A stretch of 6,701 bases of DNA from an uncultured Lachnospiraceae bacterium (GCA_910586275.1 CAJUIM010000155.1:1-6701), one strand, 5' to 3'; positions 1-6,451 are shown, counted from the first letter of the stretch. A program made the numbers and translations. The notes: generated by a model from the letters alone, not told the origin.

Positions 1-500
1 TTTAAATGCCAGATTGCAAACAGGAAACTTGAAATAAGGACTGCATAGAGGTTGCCCCGTCTCTGCCTTGCGACGTGAAAAATAACCCCACGGTAAAATA
101 TATCCTCCGTCGCAGGCCCAAGCAAAGCCGTATACAGGATTCCCGGCAATGTATTTACGAATACCGCATTGTTCGATATCGATACTCCCCCGATATCCCT
201 TAAACTTTTTTCTACGAAATCCCAAAAAAACAGTAACAAGGCTCTGTGCCCAAGGCATATCCCAACCCCTATGGCGGCTGCCCAAACGCAGTATTTCAAT
301 TCTTTCCTTCCCAATGAACACAGAGCAGGTTCTTTGCATAAATAACTCCGGAAAATGTAAATAGAAATCAAAGTAATAAACACCTGGCTATATGCGCTTA
401 ACGTCCATCCCCAAACAGGGTCTGCTACCGGTATCATACTCATCAATAAATGTGCCAGCACACATATTGTCTCAAATACTACCCAAATCACCAATTCCAC
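1..500 (-). CDS. CPBP family intramembrane metalloprotease (CAAX/Abi type), 3' end cut off by the window
   Basis: The minus strand is open from a stop at 501-503 to the left edge, giving 166 codons of a hydrophobic, multi-pass membrane protein. Near the edge it reads GPATEDIFYRGVIFHVARQ and then SSFLFAIWHL. These match the two hallmark motifs of CPBP proteases: EExxxR (here E-D-I-F-Y-R, residues about 132-137) and FxxxH (F-A-I-W-H, about 161-165). Family members are glutamic-type membrane proteases used for prenyl-protein processing, bacteriocin self-immunity or regulated proteolysis; which role applies here cannot be told. The second Glu of the first motif is Asp. The GTG at 498-500 is chosen because GGGAG lies about 10 bases upstream and because it keeps the first membrane helix (ELVIWVVFETICVLAHLLM), which the first in-frame ATG (441-443) would remove. 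A weak promoter candidate (TTGAAA, 17 bases, TTCAAT) lies at 590-618. The gene follows the NUDIX-HAD gene by 237 bases, so it is probably separate from that operon. The remaining helices and the later His motif lie outside the window. Confidence 0.85.
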   Translation of the reverse strand, partial: MELVIWVVFETICVLAHLLMSMIPVADPVWGWTLSAYSQVFITLISIYIFRSYLCKEPALCSLGRKELKYCVWAAAIGVGICLGHRALLLFFWDFVEKSLRDIGGVSISNNAVFVNTLPGILYTALLGPATEDIFYRGVIFHVARQRRGNLYAVLISSFLFAIWHL

Positions 501-737
501 TTAACTTCATCTCCCTCTGCGGCTTCCATATCTGTTCAGAAAGATCCCCTTCACAATTTCGCATAAAGCATAGCACCCTATTTCATGGTATTGAAACATG
601 GCGTCATTGATATTTCAATCCCGAGTTTGCCACTTGAATAAACCAGCTTTCATTTTAGATCCACAAGCCATTTTCAACCAAATTCCGGCAAGTGATTTTT
701 CCTTTTGTTTGCTATTATTTTTAGATATTAAGAAACC

Positions 738-2012
738 TTATAGATTCCCCTCCATCCTCTCCCTCAATTCCTCCCAAGCCTTTACGGTCAGCACGCTGCT
801 ATCCTCTGCATAAGGCAAATCCATTGCCCCTATGTACCACACCGGCAGCAGACCTGCATTCCTAGCTCCGTTTATGTCGCATTCGTACTGATCTCCCACA
901 TACCAGACCTCATCGGGCCTTAATCCGGCTTTCTCCAAAGCAAGGCCAAACAGTCTTTTATCGGGCTTACGGAACATATAATTACTTGAGGTAACAATAA
1001 ATTCAAACGTATTTTCAGGCAGCAGCCTATGGATGCGTTCCGCAACCACGGACGGATCATAGGAAATATTGCTGATTACTCCCGTACGGATATTTCTGCT
1101 TTTCAGATATTTCAGGAAATCTTTTATCCCTTCCGTGGGAACTCCCGGTGCCGCGGCATCCCAAAACACGGTATCCCTCTGCGCATTGCTCAGCCCGATT
1201 TCTATTCCCAGGGATTCATAAAGATAAGGCGAAAACATCGCAGTCGGTATTTCCGTCCGGCACAAATGCCTTTTTTCCGGCTGAAATCGCCCTAACTCCC
1301 GGTTGATTTCATCCGCTTTGGCCTGCACCTGTTCTGCCGACAGATGATATTTATTTTTTATGGCATACCGCAAAACTGCCGCCGTCCCTTTCACACCGTC
1401 AAATTTCCGTTCCGCCACAAGTGTCTGCCCGTAATCAAACCATATCATTTCCGGCTTCTTCCGTTGAATGGGCTGCGGAAACAAGTCCGTCCTCCCATGC
1501 GCCTGCCCGAAATAACCTTCCTGCAGCAGCAGTTCCAATACCCGCGCTTCCCGCTCCAACATCACCTGCAGTTCCTCCCGCCCGTTCCTCCTGTTGACGT
1601 CAATGGCAGCCTGCGGACTTACGAATACAAGGGTAAACTCCTCCTCCACCTCATAGGCATCCAGCTTTTGCTCCCCGTAGACCTCCTGCACCTCGCAAAA
1701 GAAATAATAATTATCCTGTATGAAAATATCCTCTTCTTTCCCCTTCTGCACCCGATGCACCTGCCCGTATTCCCGCAGTGAGTTTTGCACCACCCTTAAG
1801 CCGGTCTCTTCCAAGACTTCTCTTGTCAGGGCATCTTCCATACGTTCTCCGTCCTCTATGCCGCCGCCCGGAAATTTATAGTAATCATATTTCTTACTAT
1901 ATACCATGGCGGCTTTTCCGTCTTTCACAATAATGCCTCTTGCAGAGGGACGGCGGAACACATTTCCGCCGCAGTCATAATCCTTTTTATCCAGTTCAAA
2001 CAACATGCGCAT
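738..2012 (-). CDS. NUDIX hydrolase - HAD hydrolase fusion protein
   Basis: A 424-residue cytosolic protein with two hydrolase domains. Residues about 1-165 are a NUDIX domain with a perfect box G-x5-E-x7-REVLEETGL (G50, E56, R64-E65, E68-E69, G71); this fold cleaves nucleoside diphosphates linked to another moiety, using metal bound by the Glu cluster. Residues about 188-415 are a HAD-superfamily domain. Motif I is FDYGQTL (nucleophile D193), motif II ISN (S314), motif III RKPDK (K349) and motif IV GDQYECD (D374, D379). The usual second Asp of motif I (DxD) is Gly195, so ordinary phosphatase chemistry may be altered. The linker is about 20 residues (HGRTDLFPQPIQRKKPE). The true substrate of either domain is not evident. 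The start at 2012 is preferred because GGGGG lies 6 bases upstream and the family-like N-terminus (MLFELDKKDY) begins there. An in-frame ATG at 2030 would add MERGIK but has no good ribosome binding site. The gene lies 54 bases after hflX and probably closes the operon; no clear terminator follows. Confidence 0.9.
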   Translation of the reverse strand: MRMLFELDKKDYDCGGNVFRRPSARGIIVKDGKAAMVYSKKYDYYKFPGGGIEDGERMEDALTREVLEETGLRVVQNSLREYGQVHRVQKGKEEDIFIQDNYYFFCEVQEVYGEQKLDAYEVEEEFTLVFVSPQAAIDVNRRNGREELQVMLEREARVLELLLQEGYFGQAHGRTDLFPQPIQRKKPEMIWFDYGQTLVAERKFDGVKGTAAVLRYAIKNKYHLSAEQVQAKADEINRELGRFQPEKRHLCRTEIPTAMFSPYLYESLGIEIGLSNAQRDTVFWDAAAPGVPTEGIKDFLKYLKSRNIRTGVISNISYDPSVVAERIHRLLPENTFEFIVTSSNYMFRKPDKRLFGLALEKAGLRPDEVWYVGDQYECDINGARNAGLLPVWYIGAMDLPYAEDSSVLTVKAWEELRERMEGNL

Positions 2013-2018
2013 TTTTAT

Positions 2019-2023
2019 CCCCC
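2019..2023 (-). promoter_or_regulatory. Ribosome binding site supporting the NUDIX-HAD start at 2012
   Basis: On the minus strand GGGGG stands 6 bases before the ATG at 2010-2012. It can pair with the anti-Shine-Dalgarno CCUCC through one G-U wobble. No comparable site precedes the alternative ATG at 2028-2030. The call is moderate because a further ATG (2004-2006) lies two codons downstream. Confidence 0.45.
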
Positions 2024-2066
2024 GTTCCATGGCAATACAGCACCGAATCCCTTTGTGCCCGCTGTC

Positions 2067-3344
2067 TTACCCCTGCTTCACTATATACTCCTGATACTTT
2101 CCGGCATCCGCCCTATGGCAGTCTGCCGTAATTGCTATTCCGTCTTCCGTAAATTCCTGCTTATATACCGAAGCATGTTCCATCAGCCAGGAAACCGCCT
2201 GTCCCTGCGTATAGGGAAATAAAAACTCGGCTTTCACATAATCGGCAAATACTTTATCCTGAATCATCTGCGCCAGTTCTTCCAGCCCCTGCCCGCTCTT
2301 GGCCGACATATAGATTTTATTGTCTCCGACCAGCCGCGGCAGTTCGTCCGCCGCCCCGCACAGATCCGCCTTATTATAAATATAAAGCATGGGAATATCC
2401 CCCGCGCCGATTTCCGAAAGCGTCTCCTCCGTTACTTTTATCTGCTGGTTATGATTTTCATCGGAACAGTCCGCCACACAGAGCAGCAAATCCGCATGCT
2501 TCACCTCATCCAAAGTGGAACGGAAAGCTTTTACCAATCCATGGGGCAGTTTATGGATAAAACCTACCGTATCGGAAAGCAGCATTTCCCTGTTATTCCC
2601 CATATCGATCCGGCGTACGGAAGTATCCAGCGTGGCAAACAGCATGTCCTTTTCCAATACCTTCTTTTCCTCCCCGGCTGAATACTTGTCGATCATCCGG
2701 TTCATCAGCGTAGATTTCCCTGCATTGGTGTACCCTACCAAAGCAACCTTCGGTATCCGGGACTCCTGCCGCTGCTTCCCTTGTGTCTCCCGTTCCTTTG
2801 TCACTTCCTCCAGTTCCCGGCGGAGTTCTGTCAGGCGCCGCTCTATCTTCCGTCTGTCCAGTTCCAGCTTCTTTTCCCCTGCGCCCCTGCTGCTCATGCT
2901 GCCGCTTGTGCCGCCCTGCCTGGTCAGGGCACCATGCATCCCCACCAGCCGGGACAATAAATACTGCAGCCTTGCCGTTTCCACCTGCAGCTTCGCCTCC
3001 CTTGTCTGTGCCCGCAGGGAAAAAATCTCCAGAATCAGCGCGGTACGGTCCATGACCGGCCTGTCTATTTCCTTCTGCAGATTCCGCAGCTGGGAAGGAG
3101 TCAGGGAATTATCGAAAATCACAAGATCGGCCTCCAAAGCTTCCGCATACTCCTTTACCTCTGTCACCTTTCCCGTGCCGATATAAAATGCCTTATTCAC
3201 GCTGTCCATCTTCTGTGTGACCATGCCTGCCACCTGCATGTTGCATGCCTTTGCCAGTTCTCCCAATTCTTTCATGGAGCGTTCAAAATCCTCTTCCTCT
3301 CCGGTGTCTACCCCTACCAACAATACCTTTTCTTTCTCTTCCAT
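2067..3344 (-). CDS. hflX: GTPase HflX
   Basis: A 425-residue ribosome-binding GTPase of the Obg-HflX group. HflX binds the 50S subunit and, in studied bacteria, splits or rescues stalled or hibernating ribosomes under stress; it acts in the cytosol. The N-terminal HflX domain (about 5-135) includes the family-typical YIGTGKVTEVKEYAE and LVIFDNSLTPSQLRNLQ. A charged coiled-coil linker (about 155-195) follows the SSRGAGEKKLELDRR segment. The G domain then shows G1 GYTNAGKST (204-212), the switch-I region FATLDTSVRR (236-245), G3 DTVGF (258-262), G4 NKAD (324-327) and G5 SAK (347-349), all intact. A C-terminal domain of about 60 residues ends the protein. The length is normal for the family. 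The reading frame extends upstream to an ATG at 3398, but the ATG at 3342-3344 has AAAGGAG four bases before it and gives a natural N-terminus (MEEKEKVLLVGVD). It lies between the GNAT gene (101 bases upstream) and the NUDIX-HAD gene, in the same direction. Confidence 0.96.
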   Translation of the reverse strand: MEEKEKVLLVGVDTGEEEDFERSMKELGELAKACNMQVAGMVTQKMDSVNKAFYIGTGKVTEVKEYAEALEADLVIFDNSLTPSQLRNLQKEIDRPVMDRTALILEIFSLRAQTREAKLQVETARLQYLLSRLVGMHGALTRQGGTSGSMSSRGAGEKKLELDRRKIERRLTELRRELEEVTKERETQGKQRQESRIPKVALVGYTNAGKSTLMNRMIDKYSAGEEKKVLEKDMLFATLDTSVRRIDMGNNREMLLSDTVGFIHKLPHGLVKAFRSTLDEVKHADLLLCVADCSDENHNQQIKVTEETLSEIGAGDIPMLYIYNKADLCGAADELPRLVGDNKIYMSAKSGQGLEELAQMIQDKVFADYVKAEFLFPYTQGQAVSWLMEHASVYKQEFTEDGIAITADCHRADAGKYQEYIVKQG

Positions 3345-3348
3345 ATAA

Positions 3349-3355
3349 CTCCTTT
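3349..3355 (-). promoter_or_regulatory. Ribosome binding site that fixes the hflX start
   Basis: The minus strand reads AAAGGAG, then TTAT, then the ATG at 3344. This strong Shine-Dalgarno sequence lies inside the longer open frame that begins at 3398. It therefore argues that the extra 18 residues of that frame are not translated. Confidence 0.8.
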
Positions 3356-3445
3356 CCCGGCGCATGACAGAACCGAACCAGGCCGATGGCACATTCATTC
3401 CGGCAACCCGCCAAGTTATGCCATGCCCCCATATCTCACCCCTGC

Positions 3446-4651
3446 CTATACAATCTCATTGAGCAATACCCTGCCAAGCCTTTTTATTTTATAAAGCTTG
3501 TTTTGCAGTTCTTTCTTTTCCCCCGCCGTTCCCGCAAACCGGAAACAGGCTTCCGTTTCCCCATACCCAAAAATCCATGCCGTCAGCGCTTCAATGGATA
3601 CTGCCAGCCCGCAGGGGTGCTTCCGACGGGCATCCTTTTTTGCGATTTCCGCTCTTTTTTCCGAAAAGAAACATTCCCATACCCCACAGTTCCCTGTCAA
3701 TATGGGATCTGCCACGGAAATATCCAGCCTGACTTCCTCTTCTGCACGCAGCAGCGACAGCATGGCACGGACATCCGCAATTCTTGCCATAATCACCGGC
3801 TTTACGGTTTCCGCACGCCCCATAGGGCAGTCCTCCCAAGGTTCTTCCCCGGAAAAGACCGCCTCCTGTACCTCCCGTTTTTCTCCCTCCTGGGTATATA
3901 AATAATAACCCTCTATCCCATTCGTTCCCTCCTTAAGATATATGCCTCCCCTCTGTGCTTTCAGTTCCTTCTCCATTAGGCCAAAATATGCCTCATCCCG
4001 CCGGATAAACATATCATAATCCCGTTCCAGGCAGTTCCGGGCAAAATCTGCCAGATGCCGTAAGTCTGTTCCGCTTCCCAAACTGCCGCATAAACGGAAG
4101 CCACCGTTCAGCCGCCGGGGCATGCACCGCTCCGCCCGGCTATAAATATAGGCAAATTGATACGGATAATATATTTCCGGATCCGCCGGCATAAGGAAGG
4201 TAAAAGGATGCCCTTTTCCGTACATATCCTGCAAAGCTTCCTTCAGCAGCCTGTCCATGCACCCTCTGTGCCGATATTCTGCCTTAGTGGCAACTCCCAC
4301 GATATAATTAATCTCCCGGCAGGAAAAACTATCTCCCGTACGGATCATCATAGGATATGGGGAAAGATACAGCATAGCCGCCGCTGCTTCCCCTTTCCGC
4401 AGCACATAGCCATGATTCCTATGAGCCTTTTCCCGAAAATAATAATCGGTGAATTCTTTGGAATCTTCATAAAACACCTCTTCCCAAAGCGGCCGCAGCT
4501 TCCTGCATGCTTCCCCTTCCAACCGTTCCGCCCGGAACAGTGCAGCCTCCGGACGACTTGCCTCGGGCGGCGCACCTTCCGGGCTGCCTGGCTGGGACGG
4601 CATGTCCTCCCGGTCCTCTGCATAAAACCGGCTTTTCTCCTCTGCGCTCAT
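3446..4651 (-). CDS. GNAT family N-acetyltransferase, Eis-like with C-terminal SCP2-like domain
   Basis: A 401-residue protein with the layout of the Eis-type acetyltransferases: an N-terminal GNAT domain, a second GNAT-like region and a C-terminal sterol-carrier-like domain. GNAT enzymes move an acetyl group from acetyl-CoA to an amine. The acetyl-CoA loop is visible as VGVATKAEYRHRGCM (about 118-132), matching R-x-x-G-x except that the final Gly/Ala is Met132. It is followed by FLMPADPEIYYPYQFAYIY (about 152-170), a typical Eis-like segment. Residues about 288-401 (MARIADVRAMLSLL, then VRLDISVADPILTGNCGVW) fit the SCP2-like domain. Residues 1-38 precede the fold and are rich in Pro, Glu, Ala and Ser, probably disordered. 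The start is well supported: AAGGAGG stands 7 bases before the ATG. Some family members inactivate aminoglycosides or modify peptides, but nothing here identifies the substrate. It lies 78 bases after ispF and 101 bases before hflX, in the same direction. Confidence 0.88.
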   Translation of the reverse strand: MSAEEKSRFYAEDREDMPSQPGSPEGAPPEASRPEAALFRAERLEGEACRKLRPLWEEVFYEDSKEFTDYYFREKAHRNHGYVLRKGEAAAAMLYLSPYPMMIRTGDSFSCREINYIVGVATKAEYRHRGCMDRLLKEALQDMYGKGHPFTFLMPADPEIYYPYQFAYIYSRAERCMPRRLNGGFRLCGSLGSGTDLRHLADFARNCLERDYDMFIRRDEAYFGLMEKELKAQRGGIYLKEGTNGIEGYYLYTQEGEKREVQEAVFSGEEPWEDCPMGRAETVKPVIMARIADVRAMLSLLRAEEEVRLDISVADPILTGNCGVWECFFSEKRAEIAKKDARRKHPCGLAVSIEALTAWIFGYGETEACFRFAGTAGEKKELQNKLYKIKRLGRVLLNEIV

Positions 4652-4729
4652 TCGGCCACCTCCTTTTTTCCTGCATTTGCCGGCCCAACTGCCGTCTGCC
4701 GCAGGTTACGCGCCTTTACATCAGCATCG

Positions 4730-5296
4730 TCACTCTCCCGCCATTTCGTTCGTCTTCTGACGTCTGCAGCCGCCGCAATCCCCACACCGGCTCCCATCGG
4801 CCGCATTCTCCGTGTAACAATCCGCCGGACTGGTCAGCAGGCAGACTGCCTGTGCGGAAATGCCCTCTCCCCTTCCGGTAAAACCCAGTCCTTCTTCCGT
4901 AGTTGCCTTCACGCTTACATAAGACACATCCATCCCTAACGCCTGCGCAATATTTTCTCTCATTTTCTCAATATGCAGACTCATCTTAGGAGCCTGTGCG
5001 ATAATGGTGGCATCTATGTTTTCGATAAGATAACACTTCCCTTCCAGTATTTCCCCCACCCGCCGCAATAACTCCATGGAAGAAATCCCTCGGAACTCTG
5101 CTTCCGTATCCGGAAAGTGTTTTCCGATATCCCCCAAAGCCGCCGCTCCCAACAGGGCATCCATAATGGCATGCAGCAGCACGTCTGCATCCGAATGCCC
5201 CAACAGTCCCATTTCATAAGGTATTTTCACTCCTCCTATAATAAGTTCACGGCCGTCTGCCAGCCTGTGCACGTCATATCCTGTCCCAATCCTCAT
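4730..5296 (-). CDS. ispF: 2-C-methyl-D-erythritol 2,4-cyclodiphosphate synthase with Cys-rich C-terminal tail
   Basis: IspF converts CDP-methylerythritol 2-phosphate to methylerythritol cyclodiphosphate plus CMP, a middle step of the MEP route to isoprenoids. It works as a cytosolic trimer with one metal per active site. The first 157 residues are a complete enzyme: metal ligands D8 and H10 in GTGYDVHRL and H42 in LLHAIMDALLGAAALGDIG, the GHSDADV loop (33-39), FPDTE (61-65), and the nucleotide-binding ATTEEGLGFTGRGEGI (131-146, with T133 and E135). The usual length is about 155-160 residues; this one has 188. The extra tail (about 158-188) carries C160 and a C-x-x-C-x-x-C cluster (C171, C174, C177). 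The start is fixed by AGGAGG a few bases before the ATG and by the invariant MRIGTGYDVH N-terminus. It is the first gene of the leftward unit. No ispD gene is seen next to it in this window. Confidence 0.97.
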   Translation of the reverse strand: MRIGTGYDVHRLADGRELIIGGVKIPYEMGLLGHSDADVLLHAIMDALLGAAALGDIGKHFPDTEAEFRGISSMELLRRVGEILEGKCYLIENIDATIIAQAPKMSLHIEKMRENIAQALGMDVSYVSVKATTEEGLGFTGRGEGISAQAVCLLTSPADCYTENAADGSRCGDCGGCRRQKTNEMAGE

Positions 5297-5447
5297 TTCC
5301 GCCTCCTATTCCTGCGGTTTTTCCGCATTTCTGCCTTTTCCTTCCGCCTTTTACGGCCGTTCTATAAACAGCATAACTATTTCTTTCTAACGTTTCCTGC
5401 GCAGAACCGTAAATTAAGCATGAACAGTTCCTTACGGAAATCGTCTG
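5297..5447 (-). other. Long 5' leader of ispF with possible alternative hairpins
   Basis: If transcription starts from the extended -10 promoter, ispF mRNA has a leader of about 150 bases. A TTTACGG segment (complement of 5407-5413) can pair with an upstream CCGTAA (complement of 5432-5437) or with a downstream CCGTAAA (complement of 5350-5356), but not with both. A small TGCGG-AAAAA-CCGCA hairpin (5313-5327) sits just upstream of the ribosome binding site. No known riboswitch class was recognised. Whether these pairings matter is unproven. Confidence 0.25.
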
Positions 5448-5453
5448 CTATAG

Positions 5454-5482
5454 ATTATATCATTATTTTTCCGAAATAGGAA
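5454..5482 (-). promoter_or_regulatory. Probable promoter of the ispF operon (extended -10)
   Basis: The minus strand has a perfect TATAAT (5454-5459) preceded by TG and one base, which is an extended -10 element for the housekeeping sigma factor. The -35 position at 17 bases' spacing is weak (TTCCTA, 5477-5482), as extended -10 promoters allow. It predicts a start of transcription near 5447. Confidence 0.55.
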
Positions 5483-5496
5483 TGTATTCATGCACT

Positions 5497-5524
5497 TTGT
5501 TTTCCCTATTTCATATTTTATACT
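5497..5524 (+). promoter_or_regulatory. Probable promoter of the 159-residue orphan gene
   Basis: TTGTTT (5497-5502), 16 bases, then TATACT (5519-5524) gives a reasonable sigma-A-type promoter. Its predicted start near 5531 leaves a leader of about 15 bases before the ATG at 5546. It lies back to back with the ispF promoter, the two -35 positions being only about 14 bases apart. Confidence 0.45.
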
Positions 5525-5545
5525 AAAAACAGAGAGAATAATTTT

Positions 5546-6025
5546 ATGAAACCATCTGTGAATTATATCGGAATTACCGGAATCATTGAACGCATGACTT
5601 CCATGCGGGATGATTGCTGCAATCAGGCGATTGCTCTGCGCACCATGAACGGCATGGTGAATTTCGTCCTATCCCCCGGCACCTATGTGGTGGACAATAC
5701 CCCCCTGCGCACCGGCATGCGGATTACGGCTTTTTATGACAGCAGCCTGCCGGTACCTCTCATATATCCGCCCCAATATCAGGCCGCCTTTATCGGACGT
5801 ACCGAACCTTCGGAAAATATGATGATTGCCTATTTTGACCGCAACCTTCTCTCCGCTGAGAATCAGCTGAAACTGAACGTCGATTCCGGCACCCGCGTCA
5901 CCACCGCCAACGGCCAGCGTTTTCCCTGCAGTCTGGGAAATCATCTCCTTATTGTTTATTACGGTGCTTCCACAAGAAGCATCCCGGCTCAGACAACACC
6001 GGACAGAGTGATTGTTTTTTGCTGA
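5546..6025 (+). CDS. Conserved-looking hypothetical protein, 159 residues
   Basis: I do not recognise a named family. The protein has no signal peptide and no membrane helix, so it is probably cytosolic. The sequence is rich in beta-strand-forming segments: GMVNFVLSPGTYVVDN (about 36-51), GMRITAFYDSSLPVPLIYPP (57-76), QAAFIGRT (79-86), a central MIAYFDRNLL (93-102), TRVTTANGQRFPCSLGNHLLIVY (116-138) and a C-terminal PAQTTPDRVIVFC. This suggests a small all-beta fold, perhaps OB-like, but that is a guess. The Pro-rich LPVPLIYPPQY stretch and the PAQTTP motif look like conserved loops, and a similar style of protein occurs in clostridial genomes as an unannotated product (from memory, not checked). 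C24-C25, C128 and C159 are the only cysteines. The ribosome binding site is weak (GAGAGA). The gene stands alone, divergent from ispF, with its own likely promoter and a hairpin across its stop codon. Clean length and codon use support a real gene. Confidence 0.85.
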   Translation: MKPSVNYIGITGIIERMTSMRDDCCNQAIALRTMNGMVNFVLSPGTYVVDNTPLRTGMRITAFYDSSLPVPLIYPPQYQAAFIGRTEPSENMMIAYFDRNLLSAENQLKLNVDSGTRVTTANGQRFPCSLGNHLLIVYYGASTRSIPAQTTPDRVIVFC

Positions 6026-6040
6026 ATTTTTTTCAGCAAA
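6018..6040 (+). other. Perfect 9-bp hairpin spanning the stop codon of the orphan gene
   Basis: TTTGCTGAA (6018-6026), a TTTTT loop, then TTCAGCAAA (6032-6040) form a perfect inverted repeat that contains the TGA stop. No run of T follows on either strand, so it is not a standard intrinsic terminator. It may protect the mRNA 3' end or act as a weak terminator. Confidence 0.5.
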
Positions 6041-6127
6041 GGAAACGACAGTCTCAAATCTCTCACAGACAGAAGTTCTTACGGTGTTCCCCGTCATAAC
6101 GATAAACGGATTCCCGATCAGCCTGTC

Positions 6128-6175
6128 AAAGCCGAATCCGGAGATATACAGCACTTTCTCCGGATTCCGGCATTT
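6128..6175. repeat. Inverted repeat, 13 bp plus flanks, with one bulged base
   Basis: GCCGAATCCGGAG (6131-6143) pairs with CTCCGGATTCCGGC (6158-6171), leaving one bulged C and a 14-base loop. Outside a further bulged A, AAA and TTT extend the stem. No T-run follows on either strand, so a terminator role is not supported. Confidence 0.5.
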
Positions 6176-6230
6176 AAACTTCTCCGCCATCCCATTTGTA
6201 AATCTTTAGACACTTCCTTTGAGCAAGAGG

Positions 6231-6274
6231 TTGCACATGGAAAAGCTAAAGTGCAGCTTTCCCACGTCCTGCAA
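6231..6274. repeat. Imperfect hairpin, 10-bp stem with one mismatch
   Basis: TGGAAAAGCT (6238-6247) pairs with AGCTTTCCCA (6255-6264) with one A-C mismatch and a 7-base loop. TTGCA (6231-6235) and TGCAA (6270-6274) could form an outer stem. It stands alone and its role is unknown. Confidence 0.35.
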
Positions 6275-6422
6275 ACAAAGTTACCCACAATTCCATAAGA
6301 CAGCCCTTTATACACATTCCCACACAATGCCGACTACTACGGAATCCCCCGCATTCTTCTTTCTTTTTCTCATGTATATATAATTTAGCTGAAATAATCC
6401 GTACAACGTTCATCTGCTGTTC

Positions 6423-6451
6423 TTGTATTATTCGAGAAAACGAAATATAAT
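6423..6451 (+). promoter_or_regulatory. Probable promoter of the HTH - response regulator operon
   Basis: TTGTAT (6423-6428), a 17-base spacer and a perfect TATAAT (6446-6451) form a plausible sigma-A promoter. The start would fall near 6458, giving a leader of about 15 bases that is almost entirely the ribosome binding site. A second TATAAT at 6379-6384 has no good -35 partner. Confidence 0.55.

Noticed and set aside
623..679. Minus-strand micro-ORF of 18 codons in the gap after the NUDIX-HAD gene
   Set aside because: It is very short, has no ribosome binding site and shows no recognisable motif.
2515..3186. Long plus-strand open frame of 223 codons opposite hflX
   Set aside because: It lies wholly antisense to a gene with all GTPase motifs intact, is Ser/Arg/Pro-rich as shadows are, and has no recognisable domain.
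3345..3398. Longer hflX start at 3398
   Set aside because: The strong AAAGGAG site at 3349-3355 lies inside this extension, and the family N-terminus fits the ATG at 3344.
4157..4939. Plus-strand open frame of 260 codons across the ispF and GNAT genes
   Set aside because: It is antisense to two confident genes and has low-complexity, shadow-like composition.
6018..6040. Intrinsic terminator for the orphan gene
   Set aside because: The stem is perfect but AT-rich, and no T-run follows it on either strand; the only T-run is in the loop and before the stem.
5669..6190. Minus-strand frame of 173 codons opposite the orphan gene
   Set aside because: Most of it is antisense to the orphan gene and no good ribosome binding site precedes it; only the first 50 or so codons look coding, and these are reported as a possible relic.
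6118..6327. Minus-strand frame of 69 codons in the right intergenic stretch
   Set aside because: It has no ribosome binding site, is rich in Cys and Ser, and overlaps another frame of more coding-like composition.
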